A stretch of 51,810 nt of DNA, taken from positions 1 to 51,810 of the forward strand of contig CAYZVN010000017.1 in assembly GCA_964482025.1 (NCBI GenBank), written 5' to 3'. The notes beneath the pieces were generated by a model. It did no database searches. It was not told the DNA's origin and worked only from the letters and a program-made list of their open reading frames with translations. Of this stretch, positions 27,850-34,944 are shown piece by piece. Source of the stretch: UBA5868 sp964482025. GTDB taxonomy: Bacteria; Pseudomonadota; Gammaproteobacteria; Pseudomonadales; Cellvibrionaceae. Both the position numbers and the translations under genes were made by a program. The number at the start of each line of letters is the position of its first letter. Positions within the stretch are counted from its first letter, which is position 1.

Positions 27850-28866
27850 ATGATGAGAGCATATAAACGCTTATCCCTCGCACTGGGTCAGGCTGCCAGA
27901 ATCTTGGCGGCAGGCGGTCTTTTAACCTGGGCAGGCTCCAGTTACGCCGAAAATATGACGCCCGTAAAGCTGGAAGTCACCTTGGCCGTCGCCTGGGATG
28001 AACTGGTGGGCAGCAATACCGGCCTGAACAACAATAGTGAAACGGATACATGGGTAGCGATTGTCGACATCTTAGAGGTGCCCTTGTTGACCTATGCCGA
28101 CTGTCCGCAGGCGCCTTGTCCGGCGAGGATCGACGTGAGCGAGCAAGACTCCCGGGGCTTTAGCTTTAATACCGCATCGACATCGGAAATTCCGGCTGAC
28201 CACCCGGCCATCCGCACCGACCGCAGCAGCAGTTTTGATTCCTTCGATTTTGCCTCTAACCTCGGCGGTTCCGCCACGGAGTCTTTCACTCTGGTCGATA
28301 CCGAAGCGGGGGTTTATTACCCGCCAAACGGCAGCGGCAGCATCACTTGGCGCCGCGACCGCCGGGTGCAAAGCCCGACCTTGCCCGCCGGGTTTGTGCA
28401 ACGCGATACCGCAGGATTTATTGCCGCTTTGGCTGACTCCTCGTTGACGTATGAAGTCACCGAATTCTTTGCCAACAACACGCTGCAAGTGGCCTACACC
28501 AAAACCGGCACCGCACAGGTGACAAGCGTTCGGGTGTTTTCAGAAGAACCACCCGCCGCACCGCTGAGTTGCCGCTATGAAGTCGCGACCGACTGGGGCG
28601 CCGGTTATGTAGCGTTTGTGTACCTGAAAAATGAATCGGCAGAGCCTGTGAATGGCTGGGAAGTGAGCATCAATTTCCAGGACCCGCTCAGCATCAGCAG
28701 CTCTTGGAGTGGTGTGTTCAGTGGCACGGCTGGCACCCTGACGGCAACTCCGCTGAGCTGGAACCAAGTTATCTATCCGGGGCAGGAGGTTAGCTTTGGC
28801 TTTCAGGGAGAGAAGGTTCCTGGACAGAGTTCTGCTGCGTCTGTTGCGGGCGTGGCCTGCCGCTGA
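27850..28866 (+). CDS. Secreted protein with unknown N-terminal domain and C-terminal CBM2 cellulose-binding module
   Basis: 338 residues, with AGGAAG upstream of the ATG. The signal peptide is about residues 1-34 (cleavage after SYA, then ENMTPV). Residues 35-225 form a domain I do not recognise: beta-rich, with a close Cys pair in DCPQAPCP and the phrase GVYYPPNGSGSITWRRDRR. Residues 241-337 match CBM2: bounding Cys241 and Cys337, DWGAGY, VNGWEV, SSWSGVFS, SWNQVIYPGQEVSFGFQG. These include the tryptophans that make the cellulose or xylan-binding face in this family. There is no known catalytic domain. It forms its own transcription unit with a terminator behind it. Possible roles: a polysaccharide-binding accessory protein or a new enzyme class. 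Confidence 0.8.
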   Translation: MMRAYKRLSLALGQAARILAAGGLLTWAGSSYAENMTPVKLEVTLAVAWDELVGSNTGLNNNSETDTWVAIVDILEVPLLTYADCPQAPCPARIDVSEQDSRGFSFNTASTSEIPADHPAIRTDRSSSFDSFDFASNLGGSATESFTLVDTEAGVYYPPNGSGSITWRRDRRVQSPTLPAGFVQRDTAGFIAALADSSLTYEVTEFFANNTLQVAYTKTGTAQVTSVRVFSEEPPAAPLSCRYEVATDWGAGYVAFVYLKNESAEPVNGWEVSINFQDPLSISSSWSGVFSGTAGTLTATPLSWNQVIYPGQEVSFGFQGEKVPGQSSAASVAGVACR

Positions 28867-28888
28867 CCGCTTTGTTTGAGCTCGCTAC

Positions 28889-28911
28889 GCTGCCTTCGGG
28901 CGGCGTTTTTT
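28889..28911 (+). terminator. Intrinsic terminator of the CBM2 gene
   Basis: Stem GCTGCC / GGCGGC (one G-T pair) closed by the stable tetraloop TTCG, followed by GTTTTTT. It lies 23 bases after the stop codon. Confidence 0.85.
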
Positions 28912-29063
28912 ACTGCTGTTGGCAAGAATATCGACACTTTTGCCGTTTTAGAGGCCGCTCGACCTCCGCTCTGCCCCTTTTGTCGCCTCGCATCTTGCGG
29001 CTGCTTGAAGCGCTGATATCGAGGTGTCAAATTACCTTACAGCTTGTTGGCGCAGCACTTTAG

Positions 29064-29092
29064 TTAGAGTTCATAGTCTATTGAAATATAAG
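29064..29092 (+). promoter_or_regulatory. Candidate sigma-70 promoter of the small gene at 29159
   Basis: TTAGAG (29064-29069), 17 bases, TATAAG (29087-29092). The -10 matches five of six consensus positions and the -35 is poor. The spacing and the AT-rich setting support it, nothing more. Confidence 0.35.
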
Positions 29093-29158
29093 AAGAAATG
29101 GATTTTGGTCTAAAAAGTGCTAAACGCAAGAAAATGTGAGCCAATTGGAGATCTGACT

Positions 29159-29401
29159 GTGCATTACCGCAAAGGTGAAAATGGCAAGACTTGGTTTCGT
29201 ACCGAACGCTTTTTCACAATAGGAGTGGATTGGTACGCCTCAACCCGCGAAGGACAAAATCTCGGGCCCTTCAAAACTCGCTCAGCCGCTGAACAGGGGC
29301 TGGTGAGGTACATCATCGACCTGAAAAACAACCGCAAACCTATGTCGCAGGTCAAAACCGCGCCCTCCACTGATATTTGGAAGGCCAATAACTACATCTA
29401 A
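29159..29401 (+). CDS. Small conserved-type protein (about 80 aa)
   Basis: Short basic protein: RKGENGKTWFRTERFFTIG, then VDWYASTREGQNLGPFKTRSA, then AEQGLVRYIIDLKN. The pattern (FRT-RFF, W-YxTREG, GPF, A--GL-RYI) is that of a small gammaproteobacterial family of unknown function; I think it is DUF6316 but cannot check. I place the start at the GTG at 29159, with GGAG eight bases upstream; an in-frame GTG at 29117 would add 14 residues. The last codons (Asn-Tyr-Ile-stop) are the first copy of the 24-base tandem repeat that follows. Confidence 0.65.
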   Translation: MHYRKGENGKTWFRTERFFTIGVDWYASTREGQNLGPFKTRSAAEQGLVRYIIDLKNNRKPMSQVKTAPSTDIWKANNYI

Positions 29402-29556
29402 CTAGAACACTAGAACTACATCTAACTAGAACNNNNNNNNNNNNNNNNNNNNNNNNNNNNNNNNNNNNNNNNNNNNNNNNNNNNNNNNNNNNNNNNNNNN
29501 NNNNNNNNNNNNNNNNNNNNNNNNNNNNNNNNACTAGAACTACATCTAACTAGAAC
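29390..29556. repeat. 24-bp tandem repeat spanning an assembly gap
   Basis: The unit is AACTACATCTAACTAGAAC followed by ACTAG. Visible copies: 29390-29413, 29414-29432 (runs into the N gap), then ACTAG at 29533-29537 and a last copy at 29538-29556. The gap therefore sits inside the array, which was probably too repetitive to assemble; the true copy number is unknown. In the frame of the gene at 29159 each unit encodes Asn-Tyr-Ile-stop, so the array starts within that gene's last four codons. The unit contains CTAG twice. Confidence 0.85.
29433..29532. other. Assembly gap (100 N) inside the tandem repeat
   Basis: Exactly 100 undetermined bases flanked on both sides by the same 24-bp repeat. 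Its true length is unknown and probably consists of further repeat units. Confidence 0.98.
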
Positions 29557-29586
29557 GAAAAGTAACGACATCTACATCTAATCCTA

Positions 29587-29630
29587 GCGCCCCGGTCGAC
29601 CGTATGGCCGAGAGGGGCGCACGCTTTTTT
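29587..29630 (+). terminator. Plus-strand terminator facing the esterase gene
   Basis: Arms GCGCCCC (29587-29593) and GGGGCGC (29614-29620) enclose a loop that itself contains the palindrome GGTCGACC. ACGC and six T follow at 29625-29630. It would end transcription coming from the small gene and repeat array, and overlaps the last codon of the convergent esterase gene. The minus-strand side has no U-tract. Confidence 0.6.
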
Positions 29631-30936
29631 ACCTCAAATATTCCGCAATGGCTTGATACCACGTCTGACCGATAAATCTATAGCCAGTGTCGTTCGGGTG
29701 CAGGTCGTCCCCGGCCAAGCCGTTGGATGGAAAGCTGTTGTATTGATCCACCAAGATCACCTTGAAGCCCTGATTAATCTTCTCCTGAACGACTCCTGGA
29801 ATCACCGCCACGTAAGAGTCTGCCCACTGCTTCGCGTAGTCGTTGCGCGGAGTAATTATGGCGACCGCGAGTAATGCGTCCGGCTGGTGATCGACGATCT
29901 TGTCGATTAAGGCTCCGAGCCTCTGCGCCATGGCCTGAGGTCCGTTATTGTTCTCCTCTACCCAGGAGTCATTGGTGCCAATCATCAGCAGGATAATGTG
30001 CGGGTCGCCATTGAGCGCAGGGCTGGGCACTATGCCGGCGATCTGGTTGATGGACCAACCGCTGTGGCCTTCATGGCTGCGCGGAAAGCTGCGGCCCTCG
30101 ACGGTGGATGGACCGTTTGCCAGGCTGCCAACAAAGGTGATGTTCTTGTTGTTCAGCACCGCTTGACGGAATAATTCGGTGCGATACGCGCCGCCAGAGC
30201 CACCGATGCCATCGGTAATAGAGTCGCCCAGCGGCAGGATCCGGCAAGGACCGGTAGCGGGGCAGATAGTTGGCGCTGGTGGTTCTTCAAATTGACCGCC
30301 ATTGGCCGAATAAATGGCGATGCCAGACAGAGTGGCATTATCTACCTGAGAGGTCAGTTGAATGGTTAAAGCCCCATCGCTGACCTCTATGTCATTCACG
30401 TTCACCACATAAGCGGCGTCGTGACCGACCTCGCGGTAAATATCCAGTGCAGCAGCCACAGAGCGGCCTTCTACCGAAACATCGAAAAGACGACTTTCGG
30501 GGCTTTCCTGATACATCTCAACAAAGTGCAGCACAATGCTGTAAGTGGCCGCGCTGACCGGAATGTTATAAGTGAAAGTTCCGTAACGCTCCGACTGATA
30601 AAGTACGCCGTTGCTGGTGCCGGAAATCGGATCCGTCGTAGTGTGCGGGGTTCCGCTGCTGGCGAAACGATCCGCTTCATAGCGCACACCATCGAGGGTT
30701 ACGGCAGTGGAGGAGCCGACGTTAAGCGCGTAGACCAAGCTTCCCGCAATGCCGCTGGAGCTACTGGAGGAGCTGGAAGACGAGCTGGAGCTTGATGATG
30801 AGCTCGACGATGAACTGGAAGAGGAGCTTGAGGATGATGAGCTGCTCGACGAAGTCCCCGTTGGCGAGGCCTCGCCGCCGCCACACGCGGTCAGGAGAGA
30901 GACCATGGCGAGTGCAAATAAGTGTCGTAACTTCAT
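29629..30936 (-). CDS. SGNH/GDSL esterase lipoprotein with malectin-like module and poly-Ser linker
   Basis: Secreted carbohydrate esterase candidate (acetyl- or other acyl-xylan esterase type), 435 residues from the ATG at 30936. Lipobox LLTAC with Cys18; 33 consecutive serines at 29-61; malectin-like domain at about 66-214 (LNVG start, FVEMYQESPESRLFDV core); then the SGNH hydrolase: GDSITDG with nucleophile Ser239, a GTND block, and DDLHPND with the Asp/His pair (Asp410, His413). An in-frame upstream extension has no ribosome-binding site and would bury the lipoprotein signal. The module is a sibling of that in the GH11 xylanase 1.3 kb away. Substrate is inferred from the neighbourhood. 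Confidence 0.88.
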   Translation of the reverse strand: MKLRHLFALAMVSLLTACGGGEASPTGTSSSSSSSSSSSSSSSSSSSSSSSSSSSSSSSSSGIAGSLVYALNVGSSTAVTLDGVRYEADRFASSGTPHTTTDPISGTSNGVLYQSERYGTFTYNIPVSAATYSIVLHFVEMYQESPESRLFDVSVEGRSVAAALDIYREVGHDAAYVVNVNDIEVSDGALTIQLTSQVDNATLSGIAIYSANGGQFEEPPAPTICPATGPCRILPLGDSITDGIGGSGGAYRTELFRQAVLNNKNITFVGSLANGPSTVEGRSFPRSHEGHSGWSINQIAGIVPSPALNGDPHIILLMIGTNDSWVEENNNGPQAMAQRLGALIDKIVDHQPDALLAVAIITPRNDYAKQWADSYVAVIPGVVQEKINQGFKVILVDQYNSFPSNGLAGDDLHPNDTGYRFIGQTWYQAIAEYLR

Positions 30937-31479
30937 GATAAAACGGCCCCAAACGTTTTTCGTAAGCGCCATCTGTGACAAGTCGCGATAGATAATCATG
31001 TTATGATCATACAAATATCCCAGGTTTGCCGGTAAAAGTCTGAGATGTGGTGCAAAAAAATGAATCGAGAAGGCATCTACCGGTTCAACTTGTGAGCTCC
31101 ATATGAGATTTCATAACGCGCCGCAAATGCGTGGAGCGCATTGGCGTGATGTTTATGGTGGCTTCGGGATGGGTGATTTTGAATGTGTCGCCGTTAATTT
31201 TTTGGCAGTATCGTTTTTTCAAACCTATGTGCCTCTGTTGTTTTTTAGCTTCTGGTTTTCGCGTTATTTTCCCTCGGCCGTATTTCCCGGTGCGCTGTCA
31301 GTACTGCTCCACCCACTATTTTTATTTGGAGTACCAAGTCACAAATTCGCGGCTAGGCAAGTCACTCAGTTCAAACAAATAAAGTTGCTTCGCCGCAGCA
31401 AAGCGGCGCCGGAGCATCGGGTTGCGACAGCAATGGATGAGTGGTATACCCTTGCGAAACTTTTTGCGAGGTGGTGACT
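30937..31479. other. AT-rich intergenic region between the esterase and the small lipoprotein
   Basis: 543 bases. Overlapping open frames (31103-31477, 31131-31382) have no ribosome-binding site and unconvincing products. An inverted repeat ATCAT-GTT-ATGAT at 30995-31007 lies about 60 bases upstream of the esterase start and could be an operator. A hairpin CGCCGC/GCGGCG sits at 31391-31408. No promoter could be fixed with confidence. Confidence 0.4.
30995..31007. promoter_or_regulatory. Operator-like inverted repeat upstream of the esterase gene
   Basis: Perfect 5-bp half-sites ATCAT / ATGAT around GTT, within an AT-rich stretch 59-71 bases upstream of the esterase start codon. The position suits a repressor or activator site; no regulator is identified. 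Confidence 0.25.
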
Positions 31480-31863
31480 ATGAAATTGAAAATGATGATT
31501 TTGGCCGGTTTATTAGTGGCGGGCTGCAACAGTCAAGCAAGCGAATTTAAAATGAAAATCGACCGTATAGACGAATTGAATGGATTCGTCCTCAGAGGCC
31601 TTTCCATCACTGGGACGGTCGAACAAGGGTGTATAGCTCACGACGATGAATTTGTTGTGGCTCGCGACGGAAAAGAAGAGCTGAAAACCGTTACACGCAT
31701 CTTGTTGGTAGAGGGTCTTCAAGAAGGAGAAGAGATCGAGGGAGAAGCCTATACCGGCGAAGTGGTTTCCTTTTATCTCCCGGATTTAAAAAAAGAGGCG
31801 GTGGAGATAGGGGATTGGGTCATTGGTAAAACGACAACGTGTAAAAAAAGCAAGCGACGTTAA
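31480..31863 (+). CDS. Small lipoprotein with an EF-Tu-domain-2-like beta pattern
   Basis: 127 residues, start ATG after GCGAGGTGG. The signal sequence ends in the lipobox LVAGC, so a lipidated Cys16 is predicted. The mature part begins FKMKIDRIDEL and continues with GLSITGTVEQGCIAHDDEF, LKTVTRILLVEG, AYTGEVVSFYLPDL and EIGDWVIGK. That order (G-V-x-x-G, a D-x-hydrophobic strand, V-x-I, A-x-x-G-x-x-V, ending in D-x-V-I) resembles the beta-barrel second domain of translation GTPases, without a GTPase domain. The C-terminus is Lys-rich (KKSKRR), and the two mature-part cysteines besides Cys16 could pair. Function unknown. Confidence 0.7.
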   Translation: MKLKMMILAGLLVAGCNSQASEFKMKIDRIDELNGFVLRGLSITGTVEQGCIAHDDEFVVARDGKEELKTVTRILLVEGLQEGEEIEGEAYTGEVVSFYLPDLKKEAVEIGDWVIGKTTTCKKSKRR

Positions 31864-32220
31864 TTGTCGTAATTATTCGGGATGTGGTTTTTGCCACAAA
31901 ATTAGCTATTTAGAGTCAATCTGACCATGCGCGAGTTGGCAAATTTTTAACCAGTGCTTTGCGTTTATTTGATGATATGACAAAAGGAGGAAATGGCGCA
32001 CATACCAAACTTCAATATGACCGTAGATTGGTAATAAGGCATATTCGACACGACAGTTTGTATTCGTCGGTCGCCGCGACTGTGCAGTTTGACAGGCGCG
32101 GCCCGGGTGGGGCTTAAGTGACAATAACGATGGCTCGACCAATCGGTATCCACGCCCGGGGCGAAAATGCTCCTCCTATTTTTTTTATAACCAGCAAATA
32201 TTCATTAGGTGGGGTTTCCT
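31864..32220. other. Leader region of the GH11 xylanase gene
   Basis: 357 bases, AT-rich near its start. It contains AAAAGGAGG directly before a 13-codon frame (31993-32034), a short eight-T run at about 32179-32186, and the xylanase ribosome-binding site AGGTGGGG at 32207-32214. A long untranslated leader is possible. No riboswitch or catabolite-control site was recognised. Confidence 0.4.
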
Positions 32221-33813
32221 ATGAGTTTCTTCAAATTCAAAAGCTCGCTTGCAGCGGCCGCCGTGTGCGTTGCTGCGATGAGTTTTTCCTCTGCAAACGC
32301 TTGTACCGGCGCACTTAACAACACAAACAACGCTGTCGGTACTCACAACGGCTTCTATTACTCCTTCTGGAAGCAAACCAATAACAGCCGTGTGAGTGTT
32401 ACCTGTGGAGAACCCGGCTACTATAAGACTGATTGGAGTGGCGTATTCAATTGGGTCGGTGGAATGGGCTGGAATCCAGGTGGGGCGAGAATCGTTAATT
32501 ACCGCGGCACATTCAACAGTGGCCGCCAGCGAAACCAGTCAAACTCCTATCTTGCGCTTTACGGGTGGACTCGAGTCCCAACAGAAGTTGAGTATTACGT
32601 AGTCGAGAGCTACGGCTCCTACAATCCTGCAAACTGCGGCGGTGGCGGCGGTGTTGCGGGCGGTGGCGGTGGCGGGGATGGTCCAAAAGGATCCGTCGTG
32701 ATAGACGGAGTGGGTTACGACTTGACGCAGTGCACACGAACGAATCAGCCCTCTATTTCTGGAACGTCCACATTTAAGCAGTTTTTCAGCGTACGCCAAA
32801 ACCCCCTGCCCTGGGGCCAGGTCCAAGGCTCCATCGACGTGGGTGCCCACTTCCGAGCCTGGGCTAATGCCGGCATGAGACTTGGCACTGATCATTTTTA
32901 CATGGTGCTCGCCTCTGAGGGTTACGATGGTGGGAATAACTCCTCTGGTAACTCCGAGCTGTGGATCACTACCGGACCAGCAGAGCCTGTTTCTTGTGGT
33001 ACAACTGGCGGTGTTGAGATTTGCTGCAATATCAGTGCAGAAAATCCCGTTGGTAGCGGCATGGGTATGGAAAACGGCAAGGTGTGTACGGTCACTGACA
33101 AGACTGTCGGATACACCCCACCGAACTCACCCGACATTCTGGCAGCTGTTAACGTCGGTAGTACCGGTGCTGCGGTACAGGTCGACGGTATCTACTATGC
33201 ACCTAACCGCTATATGACCGATGGTACACCGAACTCCACCACGGCAAACATTACCGGTGGTAACGACTTGTTCAAAACCGAACTGTACGGTGACTTCTCG
33301 GCTTCTATTCCGATGAGCAATCAGCGTGTATCTGTGGAGCTGGGCTTCGTAGAGATGTACCACACATCAGCCGGTATGCGTTCCTTTAACGTCGCCATTG
33401 AAGGCGATCGTGTACTCACTAACGTGGATATTTACGATGAGGTAGGAGCCAACACCGCATGGAAACAGACGTTTGACGCTAACGTAACCGACGGAAAACT
33501 GGATATCGTGCTTACCACTAACACGGATAACGCTACCCTGAGTTCCATCTTGGTGCGCAAGTCTACGAGCAGCTCTTCCAGCTCGTCTTCTAGCTCATCT
33601 TCTTCCAGCTCATCGTCCAGCAGCAGCTCGTCCAGCTCGTCTTCCAGCAGCTCCTCCAGCAGCTCGTCGTCTTCCTCTAGCGGCGGTAACGATGGTGGTT
33701 CTAACGGCGGCGGTAACAATGGTGGTACTACCGGCGGCGGCAGCACTGGCGCTCTGTTCATGATGATGATGGGAGCTCTGCTCTTGTCTCGCCGAATCGC
33801 TATCAAGCGATAA
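32221..33813 (+). CDS. GH11 endo-1,4-beta-xylanase with malectin-like module, poly-Ser linker and GlyGly-CTERM-like tail
   Basis: Secreted xylanase, 530 residues. Signal peptide 1-31 (cleavage after SANA). GH11 domain about 32-256 with nucleophile Glu124 (EYYVVE) and acid/base Glu233 (LASEGYDGG), plus TNQPSISGTSTFKQFFSVRQ. A Gly-rich insert (140-154) interrupts the usual fold between YNP and the next strand. A Cys-rich joint (Cys259, 268, 269, 289) leads to a malectin-like domain (about 305-447), 38 serines (450-487), a Gly/Asn/Thr-rich stretch, and a hydrophobic tail (GALFMMMMGALLL) ending in SRRIAIKR. The tail resembles GlyGly-CTERM sorting signals cut by rhombosortase, so surface attachment is inferred. 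The ATG with AGGTGGGG upstream is chosen over a GTG four codons earlier. Confidence 0.9.
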   Translation: MSFFKFKSSLAAAAVCVAAMSFSSANACTGALNNTNNAVGTHNGFYYSFWKQTNNSRVSVTCGEPGYYKTDWSGVFNWVGGMGWNPGGARIVNYRGTFNSGRQRNQSNSYLALYGWTRVPTEVEYYVVESYGSYNPANCGGGGGVAGGGGGGDGPKGSVVIDGVGYDLTQCTRTNQPSISGTSTFKQFFSVRQNPLPWGQVQGSIDVGAHFRAWANAGMRLGTDHFYMVLASEGYDGGNNSSGNSELWITTGPAEPVSCGTTGGVEICCNISAENPVGSGMGMENGKVCTVTDKTVGYTPPNSPDILAAVNVGSTGAAVQVDGIYYAPNRYMTDGTPNSTTANITGGNDLFKTELYGDFSASIPMSNQRVSVELGFVEMYHTSAGMRSFNVAIEGDRVLTNVDIYDEVGANTAWKQTFDANVTDGKLDIVLTTNTDNATLSSILVRKSTSSSSSSSSSSSSSSSSSSSSSSSSSSSSSSSSSSSSSSGGNDGGSNGGGNNGGTTGGGSTGALFMMMMGALLLSRRIAIKR

Positions 33814-33830
33814 GCGCGAAGTCGTTCAGC

Positions 33831-33858
33831 AAAAAGGCCCCTTCAAGGGCCTTTTTTT
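33831..33858. terminator. Bidirectional terminator between xylanase and oxidoreductase genes
   Basis: AAAAAGGCCC (33831-33840), loop CTTCAA, GGGCCTTTTT (33847-33856) followed by TT. T-tracts exist on both strands, so it serves the convergent genes on each side. Confidence 0.92.
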
Positions 33859-33881
33859 GTGTCCGTCGCAAATGCTCTCCC

Positions 33882-34904
33882 TTAGAAAATCACTTCCTGG
33901 CCGCTGTTGGCGGCATCGTAGATAGCCGAAATAATTTTCAGATCTCGAAGTCCTTCTGAACCCGAGATAAAGTCGGGTAGCGGGGCAGGATCGAGAAATA
34001 ATTTCCCCAATTCCTCCATTTGTTTCCATTGCTGATGCTCGTGCGTATGGCGGATCGCGTGCTCCTCGCCGTTGCGTACCGAGCCTGCTAGGGGGCCGTA
34101 GGAAAAGGCGGGTTCCAGTTTGATCAAATGCTCTGAAGTCCGAATGCAGAGTTCGTCGAGATAACCGCTGTATCCGGCATAGCCTGTCACATAGATATCG
34201 TTGGCAAAGCGCATTTGCCAGGAAATGTGCTCTTCCACTTCGCGGAATTTCTCGGCATCTGTGCAGGGTCCGAATTGCGCTGTGACGGAAACAGGTTCTT
34301 GCCCGGTGAGATAGCGAGCCGCCTGGATGCAATAAATTCCCACGTCAATCAATGCGCCGCCGCCGGCGAGGGATTTTTTTAGCCGCCACTGTTCGGGTTC
34401 ACCAACGTCAATGCTGAAAATGGCGTTGATGAAATTCACCTCTCCTTTTACCAGGGGGCCGCCCAGCGAAATTTCCTGATGCAAAGAATTGAAACGTAAG
34501 CGATAGCCGATGGCGAGCTTCACCTTTGCGGCATCGCAGGCGGCGATCATTTGTTCCGCTTCTTCGATGCAGGTGGCAATCGGTTTTTCCACAATGACAT
34601 GTTTCCCAGCCCTCGCTGCTCGCACGGTGAAATCGGCGTGCATGTTGTTGGGCAGGCAGATATAGACGGCGTCTATATCTGGGCAGTCTTCGATGTGGTC
34701 AAAATTCTTGTAAGAAAACACGCGGTCATCAGGAATTTTCCATTTTTTCTGCCAAGCCGGAATTTTCTCTCGGCTGCCGGTAACGATGGCCGCGAGGTGC
34801 CAGTATTCCGATGCTTCTAATCCGACCGCGACCCGGTCGGTGGCGTAGTGGCCAAGCCCCACTAGGGCAAGGCCAAGTTTTTTATGGTGGTGGCGCTTTT
34901 CCAT
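33882..34904 (-). CDS. Gfo/Idh/MocA-family NAD(P)-dependent oxidoreductase
   Basis: Cytosolic sugar oxidoreductase, 340 residues. N-terminal Rossmann fold with GLGHYATDRVAVG (residues 17-29) and the conserved EKP at 106-108; C-terminal sheet with GGGALIDVGIYCIQAARY. There is no signal peptide. It begins 40 bases after the GH67 stop on the same strand, so the two probably form an operon, and it would act on a sugar or uronate released by xylan breakdown; the exact substrate is unknown. Convergent with the xylanase gene. Confidence 0.9.
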   Translation of the reverse strand: MEKRHHHKKLGLALVGLGHYATDRVAVGLEASEYWHLAAIVTGSREKIPAWQKKWKIPDDRVFSYKNFDHIEDCPDIDAVYICLPNNMHADFTVRAARAGKHVIVEKPIATCIEEAEQMIAACDAAKVKLAIGYRLRFNSLHQEISLGGPLVKGEVNFINAIFSIDVGEPEQWRLKKSLAGGGALIDVGIYCIQAARYLTGQEPVSVTAQFGPCTDAEKFREVEEHISWQMRFANDIYVTGYAGYSGYLDELCIRTSEHLIKLEPAFSYGPLAGSVRNGEEHAIRHTHEHQQWKQMEELGKLFLDPAPLPDFISGSEGLRDLKIISAIYDAANSGQEVIF

Positions 34905-34944
34905 GAATGGCTATCCGCTTGAGATGATTGCCGGGTGGGTATGC

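Noticed and set aside
29390..29556. Short repeats considered as a CRISPR array
   Set aside because: The units are contiguous 24-bp tandem copies without unique spacers, and there are no cas genes nearby.
30749..30991. Plus-strand ORF rich in Glu/Leu/Asp opposite the esterase
   Set aside because: It is the antisense of the poly-Ser tract and signal region of the esterase; the acidic repeat is only the reverse complement of AGC/TCN codons.
31103..31477. 124-codon and overlapping 83-codon plus-strand ORFs between esterase and lipoprotein genes
   Set aside because: No ribosome-binding site, Phe/Cys-rich AT-driven composition, two frames equally open; looks non-coding.
31993..32034. 13-codon frame after a perfect AAAAGGAGG, upstream of the xylanase gene
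   Set aside because: The site is only two or three bases from the ATG, too close for efficient initiation, and the peptide has no attenuation signature; kept only as a note.
33432..33806. Minus-strand ORF with acidic and Leu-rich repeats opposite the xylanase
   Set aside because: Antisense shadow of the 38-Ser linker; no ribosome-binding site and complete overlap with a well-supported gene.
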